NCBI RefSeq assembly: GCF_016342785.1
Contig: NZ_JAEINH010000004.1
Span: forward strand, 1 to 64,000
Origin: Sanguibacter suaedae
GTDB lineage: Bacteria > Actinomycetota > Actinomycetes > Actinomycetales > Cellulomonadaceae
Direction: 5' to 3'
Length of the DNA stretch: 64,000 nt
A model generated the notes under the pieces. It was given only the letters and a program-made list of their open reading frames with translations, was not told the DNA's origin and ran no database searches. Both the position numbers and the translations under genes were made by a program. Of the stretch, positions 1-9,149 are shown one piece after another; the first letter of the stretch is position 1, and the number at the start of each line of letters is the position of its first letter.

Positions 1-41
1 CCCCACCGGGGACGGCCCTCCTGTGCGTCGCTGGTCTCGGC

Positions 42-707
42 TCAGGGAGTCGTGACGCCGCGCTCCTCGGCGAAGTCGCCGGTGACGAGGTAGACGACGC
101 GGCGGGCGATGGACACGCCGTGGTCCCCGAACCGCTCGTAGTAGCGGGCGACGAGCGTCACGTCGATGGTCTGCTGCGCGGTGCCGTCCCACGTCTCGTT
201 GAGGAGCGCCGCGAAGGTGTCCTGGTGGAGCAGGTCGAGCGTGTCGTCCTCGCGCTCGATGGTGCTCGCGACCGCGAGGTCCCGGGTGGTGAGGAGGGTC
301 GTGGTGCGTTGCGCCACACCCGTGGCGGCCTCGTGCATGCCGGCGAAGGTCGCCTCCGCCGCGGGCGCGATTGCGCGGTGGGGGTATCGGCCGCGCGCCA
401 CCTGGGCGATGTGCCGGGCGAGGTCGCCCATCCGCTCGAGGGTGGAGCTCATCCGCAGGGCGCTGACGACCACGCGGAGGTCCGTCGCGACGGGCTGCTG
501 CTGGGCCAGGAGGAGGACGCACCGCTCGTCGAGCTCCCGCTCGAGCTGGTCGATCGCGTGGTCCGCGGCGATGACGGACTGTGCGAGCTGGAGGTCTGCG
601 GTGAGCAGCGCCGTCCCCGCACGACTGATCGCGGACTCGACCAGGCGGCTCATCTCCGCCAGGTCGTCGCCGATCTGCTGGAGCTCGGCTTCGAAGATCT
701 CGCGCAT
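42..707 (-). CDS. phoU: PhoU phosphate-transport regulator
   Basis: 221-residue PhoU-family protein, the usual size, made of two PhoU helical-bundle repeats. Members link the Pst transporter to the phosphate-sensing kinase and dampen Pho signalling when phosphate is plentiful. The N-terminus MREIFEAELQQIGDD is typical of actinobacterial PhoU, and ERMGDLARH and ERFGDHGVS are the two expected metal-site E-x-x-x-D motifs. I chose the ATG at 705-707 because GAGAGGG lies just upstream; the longer open frame to 848 has no PhoU-like residues. It is divergent from senX3-regX3, and the shared intergenic region carries PHO-box repeats, so PhoP/RegX3-type control is likely. Confidence 0.95.
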   Translation of the reverse strand: MREIFEAELQQIGDDLAEMSRLVESAISRAGTALLTADLQLAQSVIAADHAIDQLERELDERCVLLLAQQQPVATDLRVVVSALRMSSTLERMGDLARHIAQVARGRYPHRAIAPAAEATFAGMHEAATGVAQRTTTLLTTRDLAVASTIEREDDTLDLLHQDTFAALLNETWDGTAQQTIDVTLVARYYERFGDHGVSIARRVVYLVTGDFAEERGVTTP

Positions 708-775
708 GTGTTCCCTCTCGTGGTGTGGAGCAGCGCTCACCCTCGCAACCCCAGGTGTGGCCCGGGGGGCCGGAC

Positions 776-804
776 GGTGAACACCGGACCGCCGCGAGGT
801 GAAC
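776..804 (-). promoter_or_regulatory. PHO box in the phoU/senX3 intergenic region
   Basis: Two copies of GGTGAAC (minus strand GTTCACC) start at 776 and 798, exactly 22 bp apart. This is two turns of the 11-bp period of actinobacterial PHO boxes; the middle unit (787-793) is degenerate. It is probably a RegX3/PhoP-type binding site controlling phoU and/or senX3-regX3. The same heptamer recurs before pstS, which supports the call. Confidence 0.75.
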
Positions 805-856
805 ACTTCGTGCCCGGCGCCGCCGGATCGTGGCGCTGGCACCATCATGACGCGTC

Positions 857-2062
857 ATGCTGCGCCGCACACGTCGCCACGACCGTAGGCTGACGGTCGT
901 GGATGGTTTCTCGATGATGCTGGCCGGCGTGCTCGGCCTCGCGACGGGGGTGCTCGCGACGCTGGCGTTCCGCATCAGCGAGCGTGAGCAGAAGGGCGTG
1001 CCCGCCCGCCGTGTGCCCGACATCGACGCCGGTGTCGTGCGCGTCCTCGCAGTGCTGCGCTCCGCCGCGGTGGTCCTCGGTGCGGACGACACGGTGATCC
1101 GTGCGAGCGCGGCGGCGTACGCCCTCGGGGTGGTCCGGGGTGACGTCGTGGCGCACGCCGCCATCCAGGACATGGTCGACGCGGTCCGCCGTGACGGTGT
1201 CATCGCCGACGAGGAGCTCGAGCTCCCGAGAGGACCCGTGGGGCGCGGCCGGGTGATGCTCCAGGTGCGGGTCGCGCTCATCGACACCGAGCACGTGGTC
1301 GTGCTCGCGGAGGACCGGACCGAGGCGCGCAGGGTCGAGGCGATCCGCCGGGACTTCGCGGTCAACGTCTCCCACGAGCTGAAGACTCCCGTCGGGGCGA
1401 TCGCGCTCCTCGCGGAGACCATGCAGGACGCGGCGGAGGACCCCGACGCCGTGCGGCACTTCGCGGGGCGGATGCAGCAGGAGTCGACCCGGCTGGCGGC
1501 TCTCGTCCACGAGATCATCGAGCTGTCCCGGCTGCAGGTGGCGGGGGCGCTCCAGGAGGTCGAGGTCATCGAGATCGACCGTGTGGTCGACGAGGCCGCC
1601 GACCGCGCCCGGGTCGTCGCTCAGGCCAAGGACATCACGCTCACGGTCGGGGGGGAGCGTGGTCTGCGGGTGTTCGGCGACCACTCGCTGCTCGTCACCG
1701 CGGTGCGCAACCTCCTCGACAACGCGGTCGCCTACTCGGGCCCGCACACGCGCGTGGGGCTCGGCGTGTCCACCGTCGACGACCTCGTCGAGATCGCCGT
1801 CGTCGACCAGGGCATCGGCATCGACGCGGCCCAGCAGGACCGTATCTTCGAGCGCTTCTACCGGGTGGACCCGGCACGCTCGCGCGACACCGGCGGCACG
1901 GGTCTCGGCCTGAGCATCGTCAAGCACGTCGCCGCCGACCACGGCGGGGACGTGCGCATCTGGTCGGAGCCCGGGCGCGGCTCCACCTTCACGCTCCGTA
2001 TCCCTGCCGCCCGCGAGGACGGCGAACCGCAGATGGACCCGATGAAGGAGGTGGATGCGTGA
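857..2062 (+). CDS. senX3: SenX3/PhoR-type phosphate-sensing histidine kinase
   Basis: 401-residue membrane sensor kinase. A single N-terminal transmembrane segment (about 18-38) is followed by a PAS-like region (about 60-155), a DHp domain with the H-box VNVSHELKTP (phospho-acceptor H173) and a HATPase domain with N-box (NLLDNA), G1 (DQGIGI) and G2 (GTGLGLSI). Lack of a large extracellular domain matches SenX3/streptomycete PhoR, which sense phosphate through Pst and PhoU. The start is uncertain: ATG 857, GTG 899 and ATG 914 are all in frame. It overlaps regX3 by GTGA, so the two are translationally coupled, and it is divergent from phoU. Confidence 0.93.
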   Translation: MLRRTRRHDRRLTVVDGFSMMLAGVLGLATGVLATLAFRISEREQKGVPARRVPDIDAGVVRVLAVLRSAAVVLGADDTVIRASAAAYALGVVRGDVVAHAAIQDMVDAVRRDGVIADEELELPRGPVGRGRVMLQVRVALIDTEHVVVLAEDRTEARRVEAIRRDFAVNVSHELKTPVGAIALLAETMQDAAEDPDAVRHFAGRMQQESTRLAALVHEIIELSRLQVAGALQEVEVIEIDRVVDEAADRARVVAQAKDITLTVGGERGLRVFGDHSLLVTAVRNLLDNAVAYSGPHTRVGLGVSTVDDLVEIAVVDQGIGIDAAQQDRIFERFYRVDPARSRDTGGTGLGLSIVKHVAADHGGDVRIWSEPGRGSTFTLRIPAAREDGEPQMDPMKEVDA

Positions 2063-2757
2063 CCCGCATCCTGGTGGTCGAGGACGAGGAGTCCTACCGT
2101 GAGCCGTTGGCGTACCAGCTCACCCGGGAGGGGTACGAGGTGGTCGCCGTCGCGTCCGGCACCGAGGCGCTCGTCGCGTACGACGAGGCTGGTGCCGACC
2201 TCGTGCTCCTCGACCTGATGCTCCCCGGGCTCTCCGGCACCGAGGTGTGCCGCGAGCTGCGTCAGCGCGGGGACGTCCCGGTGATCATGCTCACCGCCAA
2301 GGACGGGGAGATCGACAAGGTCGTGGGCCTGGAGCTCGGCGCCGACGACTACGTCACGAAGCCGTACTCCTTCCGTGAGCTGCTCGCCCGGGTGCGGGCG
2401 GTGCTGCGGCGGCGGCAGCCTGCGGTGGACCCGGAGGAGGTCGGGACGGAGGACACCCTGGTCGCCGGTCCGGTGCGGATGGACGTCGAGCGGCACGTGG
2501 TGACGGTCCGCGACGAGGTGGTGTCGCTGCCGCTCAAGGAGTTCGACCTCCTCGAGCTCTTCCTGCGCAACGCGGGCCGGGTGCTCACCCGCGGCCAGCT
2601 CATCGACCGGGTGTGGGGGTCGGACTACGTGGGGGACACCAAGACCCTCGACGTCCACGTCAAGCGGATCCGCGCCAAGGTGGAGCAGGACCCGGGCAGC
2701 CCGGAGCTCCTCCTCACCGTCCGCGGCCTGGGGTACAAGTTCGTCGAGTCGGAGTGA
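2059..2757 (+). CDS. regX3: RegX3/PhoP-type OmpR-family response regulator
   Basis: 232-residue OmpR/PhoB-class regulator. The receiver domain (about 1-118) has acidic residues VVEDEE, phospho-acceptor D52 (LLDLMLPG) and the conserved lysine in TKPYSF (K101). The C-terminal winged helix (about 135-230) ends in the typical VRGLGYKF. The GTG start at 2059 overlaps the senX3 stop. By family it binds PHO boxes as a phosphorylated dimer; candidate targets here are the boxes before phoU and pstS. Confidence 0.94.
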   Translation: MTRILVVEDEESYREPLAYQLTREGYEVVAVASGTEALVAYDEAGADLVLLDLMLPGLSGTEVCRELRQRGDVPVIMLTAKDGEIDKVVGLELGADDYVTKPYSFRELLARVRAVLRRRQPAVDPEEVGTEDTLVAGPVRMDVERHVVTVRDEVVSLPLKEFDLLELFLRNAGRVLTRGQLIDRVWGSDYVGDTKTLDVHVKRIRAKVEQDPGSPELLLTVRGLGYKFVESE

Positions 2758-2844
2758 CGCAGATCTCCTCGACCGGCGGACGGCAGCACCAAATGTCCGT
2801 CTCTGCACCTCAGCGCGCGCACGACGGTGGAGAGTCTCCCCAGT

Positions 2845-2862
2845 GTTCACCTCCCGTTCACC
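2845..2862 (+). promoter_or_regulatory. PHO box upstream of pstS
   Basis: Two perfect GTTCACC heptamers at 2845-2851 and 2856-2862, spaced 11 bp, about 95 bp before the pstS start. This matches the core direct-repeat unit of actinobacterial PHO boxes and would make pstSCAB inducible by phosphate starvation through RegX3/PhoP. Confidence 0.85.
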
Positions 2863-2958
2863 CTCCGAGGGCCGGCAGGTCATCCGGGCTCCTTAGCGTC
2901 GTCCTTGTTCGCACCACGTCCCGTGCTGCGACCGAGCTACTTGAGGATGGGTAAGACA

Positions 2959-4083
2959 GTGAAGCGTGTGAACAACCGCAGCCTCGCCAGCATCGTTCTG
3001 GCCGGAGCGCTCGCCGTGTCCCTCGCCGCATGCGGCGAGGACGCCACCACGGACGCCGCGACCGCAGCGGGGGGCGACGAGATGTCGGACCTCTCCGGCA
3101 GCATCGCGGGTGCCGGCGCGTCCTCCCAGGAGAAGGCCATGGGCGGCTGGATGGCGACGTTCGCCTCCGTCGCACCCGACGTCACCGTCACGTACGAGTC
3201 CATCGGTTCCGGTGGTGGCCGTGAGCAGTTCCTCGCAGGCGGCGTGCAGTTCGCCGGGAGCGACGCTGCGCTCGACGAGGAGGAGCTCGAGGCGGCCGTG
3301 GAGCGTTGCTACGGTGGCGAGGCCATCGAGCTGCCGCTCTACATCAGCCCCATCGCCGTGGTCTACAACCTCCCGGGCGTCGACGCGGACAACATCAACA
3401 TGTCGGCCGAGACGATCGCGAAGATCTTCAACGGCGACATCACCGTGTGGAACGACCCCGCGATCGCCGCCGAGAACGAGGGCGTCGAGCTGCCCGACAC
3501 GGCGATCGTCCCCGTGAACCGGTCCGACGAGTCCGGCACCACCGAGAACTTCACCGAGTACCTCGAGGCCGCCGCCGGTGGCGCGTGGCCGCACGAGGCG
3601 AGCGGTGACTGGCCCATCTCGGGCACGCAGTCCGGGAACGGCACCTCCGGCCTCATCGACACCGTGACCGGCGCCGAGGGCTCCATCGGGTACGCCGACG
3701 CCTCGCGTGCCGGCGACCTCGGTACCGTCGCGCTCAAGGTCGGCGAGGAGTACGTCCCGTTCTCCGCCGAGGCCGCAGCCGCGGTCGTCGACGCCTCGCC
3801 GCGCGCCGAGGGTGCCACCGACAAGCGTCTCGTCGTCGAGCTCGACCGTGAGACCACGGCCGAGGGCGCCTACCCGCTCGTCCTCATCTCGTACTCCGTC
3901 GCGTGCTCGCAGTACGAGGACGAGGCGCAGACCGAGGCCGTCAAGGCGTTCCTCACCTACGTCGCCAGCGAAGAGGGCCAGGAGGTCGCCGAGGCGGCCG
4001 ACGTGGCAGGCTCCGCACCGATCTCGGACGACCTCCGCACCGAGGTCCAGGCTGCGATCGACTCCATCACCACGGTCGGCTGA
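2959..4083 (+). CDS. pstS: PstS phosphate-binding lipoprotein
   Basis: About 374-residue periplasmic-binding lipoprotein of the Pst transporter. A positively charged N-terminus, hydrophobic h-region and lipobox (SLAAC) predict lipidation on the outer face of the membrane. PstS signatures are present: GAGASSQ near the mature N-terminus, GSGGGREQF, FAGSDAAL, VNRSDESGTTENF and GNGTSG, which build the phosphate pocket. I prefer GTG 2959 because GAGG at 2943-2946 is a reasonable distance upstream. ATG 2947 is possible but directly abuts that GAGG. A PHO box lies upstream and a hairpin separates the gene from pstC. Confidence 0.95.
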   Translation: MKRVNNRSLASIVLAGALAVSLAACGEDATTDAATAAGGDEMSDLSGSIAGAGASSQEKAMGGWMATFASVAPDVTVTYESIGSGGGREQFLAGGVQFAGSDAALDEEELEAAVERCYGGEAIELPLYISPIAVVYNLPGVDADNINMSAETIAKIFNGDITVWNDPAIAAENEGVELPDTAIVPVNRSDESGTTENFTEYLEAAAGGAWPHEASGDWPISGTQSGNGTSGLIDTVTGAEGSIGYADASRAGDLGTVALKVGEEYVPFSAEAAAAVVDASPRAEGATDKRLVVELDRETTAEGAYPLVLISYSVACSQYEDEAQTEAVKAFLTYVASEEGQEVAEAADVAGSAPISDDLRTEVQAAIDSITTVG

Positions 4084-4110
4084 CCCAGCCGATACGCTGA
4101 CGACCGCGAC

Positions 4111-4150
4111 GGCGGGTCGGGTCCCGGGTACGCTCCGGGACGCGGCCCGC
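4111..4150 (+). terminator. Hairpin between pstS and pstC (attenuator-like)
   Basis: Arms 4111-4127 and 4134-4150 (ggcgggtc..gtcccgg against ccgggac..ggcccgcc, with a small internal mismatch) with a 6-nt loop, no U tract. It probably reduces read-through or protects the pstS mRNA, giving more binding protein than permease. Confidence 0.5.
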
Positions 4151-4221
4151 CGCAGCGGTGTCACAGATGCACCACGCACCACCATCCAGCACCACCCACA
4201 CACCCAGCTGACGGAGATCTC

Positions 4222-5208
4222 GTGGCCGTACTGAGCCCCCCCAAGGTCGGCGGACGACCGGACCAGCAAGAGCCTCGCGCCAGGCGCAGCAAGGGCGGCC
4301 TCGCGGGCCGGCTCTTCGAGTACCTCTCGGTCGGCGCCGGCCTCCTGATCCTCGTGACGCTCGCCGCAGTCGCCGGCTTCCTCGTGCTCCGCGCGTGGCC
4401 CGCGCTGACGGCGTCCCCGGAAGAGCTCCAGGAGATCTCCTGGTTCGGGTCCTCGACGTTCCTCGGGTACGTCGGCCCGCTGATCTTCGGGACCCTCCTG
4501 GCGTCGCTGCTCGCGCTGCTCATCGCGGTGCCGCTGGCCGTGGGCATCGCCCTCTTCATCTCGCACTACGCGCCGCGGCGGCTCGCCCAGAGCCTCGGGT
4601 ACGTCATCGACCTCCTGGCGGCCATCCCCTCCGTGGTCTACGGCCTCTGGGGCGCTCTGTGGCTGGCCCCGACGCTCGACCCTGCGTTCCGGTGGATGAC
4701 GGACTTCCTCGGGTGGATCCCGCTGTTCGAGGGCTACCAGCCTCCGGCGAAGAACGTCCTCACGGCATCGATCGTGCTCGCGGTGATGATCCTGCCGATC
4801 ATCACGGCGGTGGCGCGCGAGGTGTTCCTCCAGGCGCCCCGCCTCCACGAGGAGGCGGCGCTCGCGCTCGGCGCGACCCGTTGGGAGATGGTGCGGATGG
4901 CCGTCCTGCCCTTCGGGCGCTCCGGCGTCATCAGCGCGTCGATGCTCGGCCTCGGCCGGGCGCTCGGCGAGACCATGGCCGTCCTCATGATCCTGTCGCC
5001 CGGGTTCCTCTACTCGTTCTTCCTCCTCAAGCCGGGGCAGCACCAGTCGATCGCCGCGAACATCGCGTCGAAGTTCCCCGAGGCCTCGGGCCTCTCGGTG
5101 AGCGCGCTCATCGCGACCGGTCTGGCGCTCTTCGTCATCACCCTCGCCGTCAACATGTTCGCGCGGTGGATCATCTCCCGTCGCAGCGAGTTCTCAGGAG
5201 CCAACTGA
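4222..5208 (+). CDS. pstC: PstC phosphate ABC transporter permease
   Basis: 328-residue inner-membrane permease with about six hydrophobic segments (first about 33-58, last about 295-317) and the binding-protein-dependent EAA loop around EEAALALGATRWEMV, which contacts PstB. The GTG start at 4222 is preceded by ACGGAGAT. The stop overlaps the pstA start (TGATG), so PstC and PstA are translationally coupled. It forms the channel heterodimer with PstA in the high-affinity phosphate importer. Confidence 0.95.
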   Translation: MAVLSPPKVGGRPDQQEPRARRSKGGLAGRLFEYLSVGAGLLILVTLAAVAGFLVLRAWPALTASPEELQEISWFGSSTFLGYVGPLIFGTLLASLLALLIAVPLAVGIALFISHYAPRRLAQSLGYVIDLLAAIPSVVYGLWGALWLAPTLDPAFRWMTDFLGWIPLFEGYQPPAKNVLTASIVLAVMILPIITAVAREVFLQAPRLHEEAALALGATRWEMVRMAVLPFGRSGVISASMLGLGRALGETMAVLMILSPGFLYSFFLLKPGQHQSIAANIASKFPEASGLSVSALIATGLALFVITLAVNMFARWIISRRSEFSGAN

Positions 5209-6263
5209 TGACGACCACCACCCCTGAGCTCACGTCGGTCACCCCGGCGCGCACCCGGCTCCCCTCCTGGTCGCCCTGGGCGTTCGCCGCGGGCTCGCTC
5301 GTCCTCGCGTTCCTCGTCCTCCTCGTCCTGAGCAGCCCCACGCCCGCGGGGGTGGTCCTGCTCGGAGCCGTGGTCTACGCGGTCGCCCTCACCGTCACCT
5401 CCCGCGTCGTCGAGGGCGAGCGGCGGGCCAACGACCGGCTCGCCACGACCCTCGTGACGTTCGCCTTCGCGCTCGCCCTGGTCCCTCTGGTGTCCCTGCT
5501 GTGGACCGTGATCACCGAGGGTGCTGCGCGGTTCGGTCCCAGCTTCCTCAACACGAACATGGTCGGTGTCTTCGGCGAGATGACCGAGGGTGGCGTCTAC
5601 CACGCCATCATGGGGACGCTGTACATCACGTTGGCCGCGGCCGCGATCTCGGTCCCCATCGGCATCCTCACCGCGATCTACCTCGTCGAGTACGGTCGCG
5701 GTCACCTCGCGCGCGGCGTGACGTTCCTCGTGGACGTCATGACCGGCATCCCGTCGATCGTCGCAGGTCTCTTCGCGTTCACCCTGTTCACGCTGGTCTT
5801 CGGGCCCGCGTACCGGGCCGGCATCATGGGCGCCGCGGCTCTCGCCGTCCTCATGACGCCCGTCGTCATCCGGTCGGTCGAGGAGATGCTCCGGCTGGTC
5901 CCCAACGAGCTCCGCGAGGCCGCGTACGCGCTGGGCGTCCCCAAGTGGCTGACGATCATCAAGGTGGTGCTCCGCACGGCCATCGCCGGGATCGTCACGG
6001 GGGTCATGCTCGCCGTCGCACGCGTCATCGGCGAGACGGCGCCCCTGCTCCTCACCGTCGGTATCGTTGCTGACGTCAACTGGGACCTCTTCGACGGCCG
6101 TATGGCCACCCTCCCCGTGTACGCCTACCGGCAGTACTCGCAAGGAGGCATCGGGGTCGAGCGGGCGTGGGCCGCGGCCCTGACGCTCATCCTCATCGTC
6201 ATGCTCCTCAACATCGTCGCCCGTCTCGTGAGCAGGTACTTCTCCCCGAAGGCCTCTCGCTGA
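5208..6263 (+). CDS. pstA: PstA phosphate ABC transporter permease
   Basis: 351-residue permease, partner of PstC. Hydrophobic segments lie near 25-70, 90-110, 150-185, 205-235 and beyond 280. The EAA loop is visible as [19 protein letters not shown] 5208 overlaps the pstC stop, and AGGAG lies at 5196-5200. Residues 1-30 are a soluble Thr/Pro-rich tail. Confidence 0.95.
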   Translation: MTTTTPELTSVTPARTRLPSWSPWAFAAGSLVLAFLVLLVLSSPTPAGVVLLGAVVYAVALTVTSRVVEGERRANDRLATTLVTFAFALALVPLVSLLWTVITEGAARFGPSFLNTNMVGVFGEMTEGGVYHAIMGTLYITLAAAAISVPIGILTAIYLVEYGRGHLARGVTFLVDVMTGIPSIVAGLFAFTLFTLVFGPAYRAGIMGAAALAVLMTPVVIRSVEEMLRLVPNELREAAYALGVPKWLTIIKVVLRTAIAGIVTGVMLAVARVIGETAPLLLTVGIVADVNWDLFDGRMATLPVYAYRQYSQGGIGVERAWAAALTLILIVMLLNIVARLVSRYFSPKASR

Positions 6264-6321
6264 GCCCGTCCCGCACGACCGTGCCGCCCCGCCCCGGGCG
6301 GCGAGAAAAGGAATGGTTCCC

Positions 6322-7101
6322 GTGTCCAAGCGCATCGACGTCAGCGACCTGAACGTCTACTACAGCGACTTCCTGGCGGTGGCGGACGTCTCGATGACCA
6401 TCGAGGAGCGCTCGGTGACTGCGCTCATCGGCCCGTCCGGCTGTGGGAAGTCCACCTTTCTGCGGACGCTCAACCGCATGCACGAGGTCATCCCCGGAGC
6501 GCGGGTCGAGGGCAAGGCCGTCATGGACGGCCAGGACCTCTACGCGAGCGACGTCGACCCGGTCGAGGTGCGACGCCAGGTGGGGATGGTCTTCCAGCGG
6601 CCCAACCCGTTCCCGACGATGTCGATCGCCGAGAACGTCCTCGCCGGAGTCAAGCTCAACAACCGTCGGATCTCCAAGGGCGACGCGAGCGACCTCGTGG
6701 AGTCCTCGCTCCAGGGTGCCAACCTCTGGACCGAGGTGAAGGACCGCCTCGACCGTCCCGGATCCTCGCTCTCCGGCGGCCAGCAGCAGCGCCTGTGCAT
6801 CGCCCGCGCCATCGCGGTGAAGCCCGACGTCCTGCTCATGGACGAGCCCTGCTCGGCCCTCGACCCGATCTCGACCCTGGCCATCGAGGACCTCATGGCG
6901 GAGCTCAAGAGCGAGTACACGATCGTCATCGTTACGCACAACATGCAGCAGGCGGCACGCGTGAGCGACCGCACCGCGTTCTTCAACATCGCCGGCACGG
7001 GTAAGCCCGGCCGCCTCATCGAGATGGACGAGACGTCCACCATGTTCTCCTCACCGAACGTCCAGGCCACCGAGGACTACATCTCCGGCCGCTTCGGGTG
7101 A
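6322..7101 (+). CDS. pstB: PstB phosphate ABC transporter ATPase
   Basis: 259-residue ATPase. Walker [10 protein letters not shown] (37-45), Q-loop VFQRPNPFP (the PstB-specific form), signature LSGGQQQR, Walker B VLLMDEP and switch histidine in VTHNMQQA are all intact. I chose GTG 6322 because AAGGA at 6308-6312 is 9 nt away; ATG 6313 would directly touch that Shine-Dalgarno. It powers PstCA. A strong hairpin follows the stop, ending the pst operon. Confidence 0.95.
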   Translation: MSKRIDVSDLNVYYSDFLAVADVSMTIEERSVTALIGPSGCGKSTFLRTLNRMHEVIPGARVEGKAVMDGQDLYASDVDPVEVRRQVGMVFQRPNPFPTMSIAENVLAGVKLNNRRISKGDASDLVESSLQGANLWTEVKDRLDRPGSSLSGGQQQRLCIARAIAVKPDVLLMDEPCSALDPISTLAIEDLMAELKSEYTIVIVTHNMQQAARVSDRTAFFNIAGTGKPGRLIEMDETSTMFSSPNVQATEDYISGRFG

Positions 7102-7115
7102 GACCCCGCTGACCA

Positions 7116-7161
7116 CGACGACGAAGGGCTGGATCCGTGAGGATCCAGCCCTTCGTCGTCG
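7116..7161. terminator. Bidirectional terminator between pstB and the lipoprotein gene
   Basis: A perfect 21-bp inverted repeat (7116-7136 and 7141-7161) with a GTGA loop lies between convergent genes. There is no long T run, which is common in high-GC actinobacteria. Confidence 0.85.
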
Positions 7162-7180
7162 CCGCTCGCCGGCGCGTGGG

Positions 7181-7663
7181 TCAGAGGGTGTCGTCCGTCG
7201 GGACGAGGTCCGTGTACTCGGGGAGCGTGCCGTCGAGGACGGGGACCTGGACGACCGACGTGCGGCCCTCGCCGTCCGTCAGCGTCACCTCGAGGTTGGC
7301 GCCCGGGGGGACCGGCACGGACTCGATACGCGTCAGGGACGCGTCCTCGAGCGCGAAGTTCACGGTCTCGCCCGCCTCGATGCTCAGCGGGATGCCGACG
7401 GCCCCGTCGGGGGTGCTGATGTCGAGGGTGGTGGCGGCCGACCGTGCCCCGGTCGCGGCGCCGAGCAGCTGACCGGCGGCACCCTCCTCGGAGGTGACCA
7501 CCATGAGGTTGAGCACCTCGACGTCACCGACGGACGCGCGGATTCCGTCCGACGCCGCGTAGGGCGCGTCGGTGGTGATGGTGGTGCACGCGGACAGGCT
7601 CAGGGCGAGGCCCAGCGCCCCCAGCGCGACGACGGGGCGGGGGACGGACGGCTGTGGGATCAC
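7181..7663 (-). CDS. Small secreted lipoprotein, function unknown
   Basis: About 160 residues with a signal peptide and lipobox (LSLSAC at about 22-27), so probably a membrane-anchored exported protein. The rest is a single beta-rich domain ([18 protein letters not shown] at its start) resembling the LpqE/copper-chaperone-like (PCuAC-type) lipoproteins of actinobacteria, but no Met/His copper motif is visible. I therefore leave the function open. I chose the GTG at 7663 because CTGGAG lies 5 nt upstream; the longer frame to 7711 overlaps the carD promoter region. It is divergent from carD. Confidence 0.75.
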   Translation of the reverse strand: MIPQPSVPRPVVALGALGLALSLSACTTITTDAPYAASDGIRASVGDVEVLNLMVVTSEEGAAGQLLGAATGARSAATTLDISTPDGAVGIPLSIEAGETVNFALEDASLTRIESVPVPPGANLEVTLTDGEGRTSVVQVPVLDGTLPEYTDLVPTDDTL

Positions 7664-7762
7664 GCGAACTCCAGGTGTGGCCACTCGAGACGGTCGAGAC
7701 AACTGGTGCACAGCCTACGTGGTGGGGCGCGGGCGCAGGAACTCGCGTCGGCGGAGCGCCCG

Positions 7763-7790
7763 GAATTGCAACGTTCCACCGTGGTAAGAT
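7763..7790 (+). promoter_or_regulatory. Candidate carD promoter
   Basis: A -10-like TAAGAT at 7785-7790 with a weak -35-like GAATTG at 7763-7768 (16-bp spacer), about 28 nt before the carD start. The -10 element is the stronger part. Confidence 0.4.
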
Positions 7791-7818
7791 GGCCGTCCGC
7801 GAAAGGGGACTTCCACCA

Positions 7819-8301
7819 ATGACGTTCACAGTTGGGGAGACCGTTGTCTACCCGCACCACGGTGCAGCTCTTATCGAAGAGATCAAGACCCGAACAATCC
7901 GCGGTGAGGACAAGCTCTACCTCAAGCTCAAGGTCGCGCAGGGCGACCTGACGATCGAGGTCCCGGCGGACAACGTCGATCTCGTCGGCGTCCGCGACGT
8001 CGTGGGCCAGGAAGGCCTGGACCGTGTGTTCGAGGTCCTGCGGGCCCCGTACACGGAGGAGCCGACCAACTGGTCGCGCCGTTACAAGGCCAACGTCGAG
8101 AAGATCGCGTCGGGCGACGTGATCAAGGTCGCCGAGGTCGTCCGCGACCTGTCGCGTCGCGACGCCGACCGTGGCCTCTCCGCCGGCGAGAAGAGGATGC
8201 TCGCCCGCGCCCGCCAGATCCTCGTCTCCGAGCTCGCGCTCGCGGAGCACACCGAGGAGGAGAAGGCCGAGGCCATCCTCGACGAGGTGCTCGCGTCCTG
8301 A
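7819..8301 (+). CDS. carD: CarD-family RNA polymerase-binding regulator
   Basis: 160-residue CarD. The N-terminal RNAP-beta-interacting Tudor-like domain ([15 protein letters not shown], about 1-60) is followed by the helical DNA-binding domain with the conserved tryptophan in [11 protein letters not shown] that stabilises the open complex. The ATG at 7819 has an AAGGGGA ribosome site. The length matches mycobacterial CarD. It is followed by ispD, whose only usable start overlaps the carD stop, as in the carD-ispD-ispF arrangement common in actinobacteria. Confidence 0.96.
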   Translation: MTFTVGETVVYPHHGAALIEEIKTRTIRGEDKLYLKLKVAQGDLTIEVPADNVDLVGVRDVVGQEGLDRVFEVLRAPYTEEPTNWSRRYKANVEKIASGDVIKVAEVVRDLSRRDADRGLSAGEKRMLARARQILVSELALAEHTEEEKAEAILDEVLAS

Positions 8302-9149
8302 GCAGCGACAGCCCGTCGGACGGACGACCCGCGCCTCGGGCGCGGGTCGTCGCCGTCCTCACCGCAGCGGGTTCAGGGAGCAGACTCGGTCTCGGGTACC
8401 CCAAGGCGCTCGTGGCCGTCCTCGGGCGACCGCTCGTCGCCCACGCGGCACGGCAGCTCGCTCGCACGGAGCTCGTCGAGCGCATCGTCGTCACGGCCCC
8501 CGGGTCCCACCTCGACGAGGTCCGCTCGGCCGTCGCCGACGCGGCCATCAGCGTGCCCTGGGAGGTCGTCGCGGGCGGGCGCACCCGCCAGGAGTCCGTC
8601 GGCATCGGTCTGGCGGCGCTCGCGGCCGCGTGCCCGGGCGCAGCACCGGACGTGGTCCTCGTCCACGACGCCGCTCGGCCGTTCGCGCCGCCCGCGCTCG
8701 TCGCGCGGATCGTCGACGCCGTCCGGCAGGGGTACAGCGCCGTCATCCCGGGCTACGCCGTCACCGACACCATGAAGCTCGTGGCCCCGGCGCTCGACGC
8801 GGCAGGGACGGGCCCCGAGCTCGTGGCGGGCACGGCCGACCGCACGTCGCTGCGCGCCGTGCAGACACCCCAGGGGTTCACGTGGGACCTGCTCGTCCGT
8901 GCGCACGCCGCCGGCGAGGAGAGGGCCCGCTCCGAGGAGACCGCCGCGACCGACGACGCCAGCCTCGTCGAGGCCGTCGGGGAGACGGTCTGGGTCGTCG
9001 AGGGCGACGTCGCGGCCCTGAAGATCACGACGCCCCACGACCTCGCCGTCGCCGAGCTCCTCGCGGCACAGGTGCTCGCTGACGAGGACATCCTCGTCGG
9101 GCCCGGCCCGTCAGGGCTCACGGGGCCCGGCGGGCCGGACACTCCGTGA
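8298..9149 (+). CDS. ispD: IspD, 2-C-methyl-D-erythritol 4-phosphate cytidylyltransferase
   Basis: MEP-pathway enzyme that transfers CMP from CTP to methylerythritol phosphate. The CTP-binding loop AAGSGSRLG...PKA is encoded at about 8364-8411, followed by [14 protein letters not shown] and TPQGF motifs. The first ATG/GTG/TTG in frame (GTG 8412) would delete the CTP loop, so the true start must be upstream. The only initiator-like codon is CTG 8298, overlapping the carD stop as CTGA, with GAGG at 8284-8287. That gives 283 residues. The stop overlaps the ispF start by GTGA. Confidence 0.88.
   Translation: MSSDSPSDGRPAPRARVVAVLTAAGSGSRLGLGYPKALVAVLGRPLVAHAARQLARTELVERIVVTAPGSHLDEVRSAVADAAISVPWEVVAGGRTRQESVGIGLAALAAACPGAAPDVVLVHDAARPFAPPALVARIVDAVRQGYSAVIPGYAVTDTMKLVAPALDAAGTGPELVAGTADRTSLRAVQTPQGFTWDLLVRAHAAGEERARSEETAATDDASLVEAVGETVWVVEGDVAALKITTPHDLAVAELLAAQVLADEDILVGPGPSGLTGPGGPDTP

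Noticed and set aside
4088-4095. GCCGATAC after pstS as a sigma-28 -10 box
   Set aside because: No CTCAT-like -35 at 14-16 bp upstream and no flagellar gene downstream.
2893-5043. 716-codon open frame on the minus strand across pstS/pstC
   Set aside because: Antisense shadow of pst genes in high-GC DNA; His/Asp/Arg-rich with no family likeness or ribosome site.
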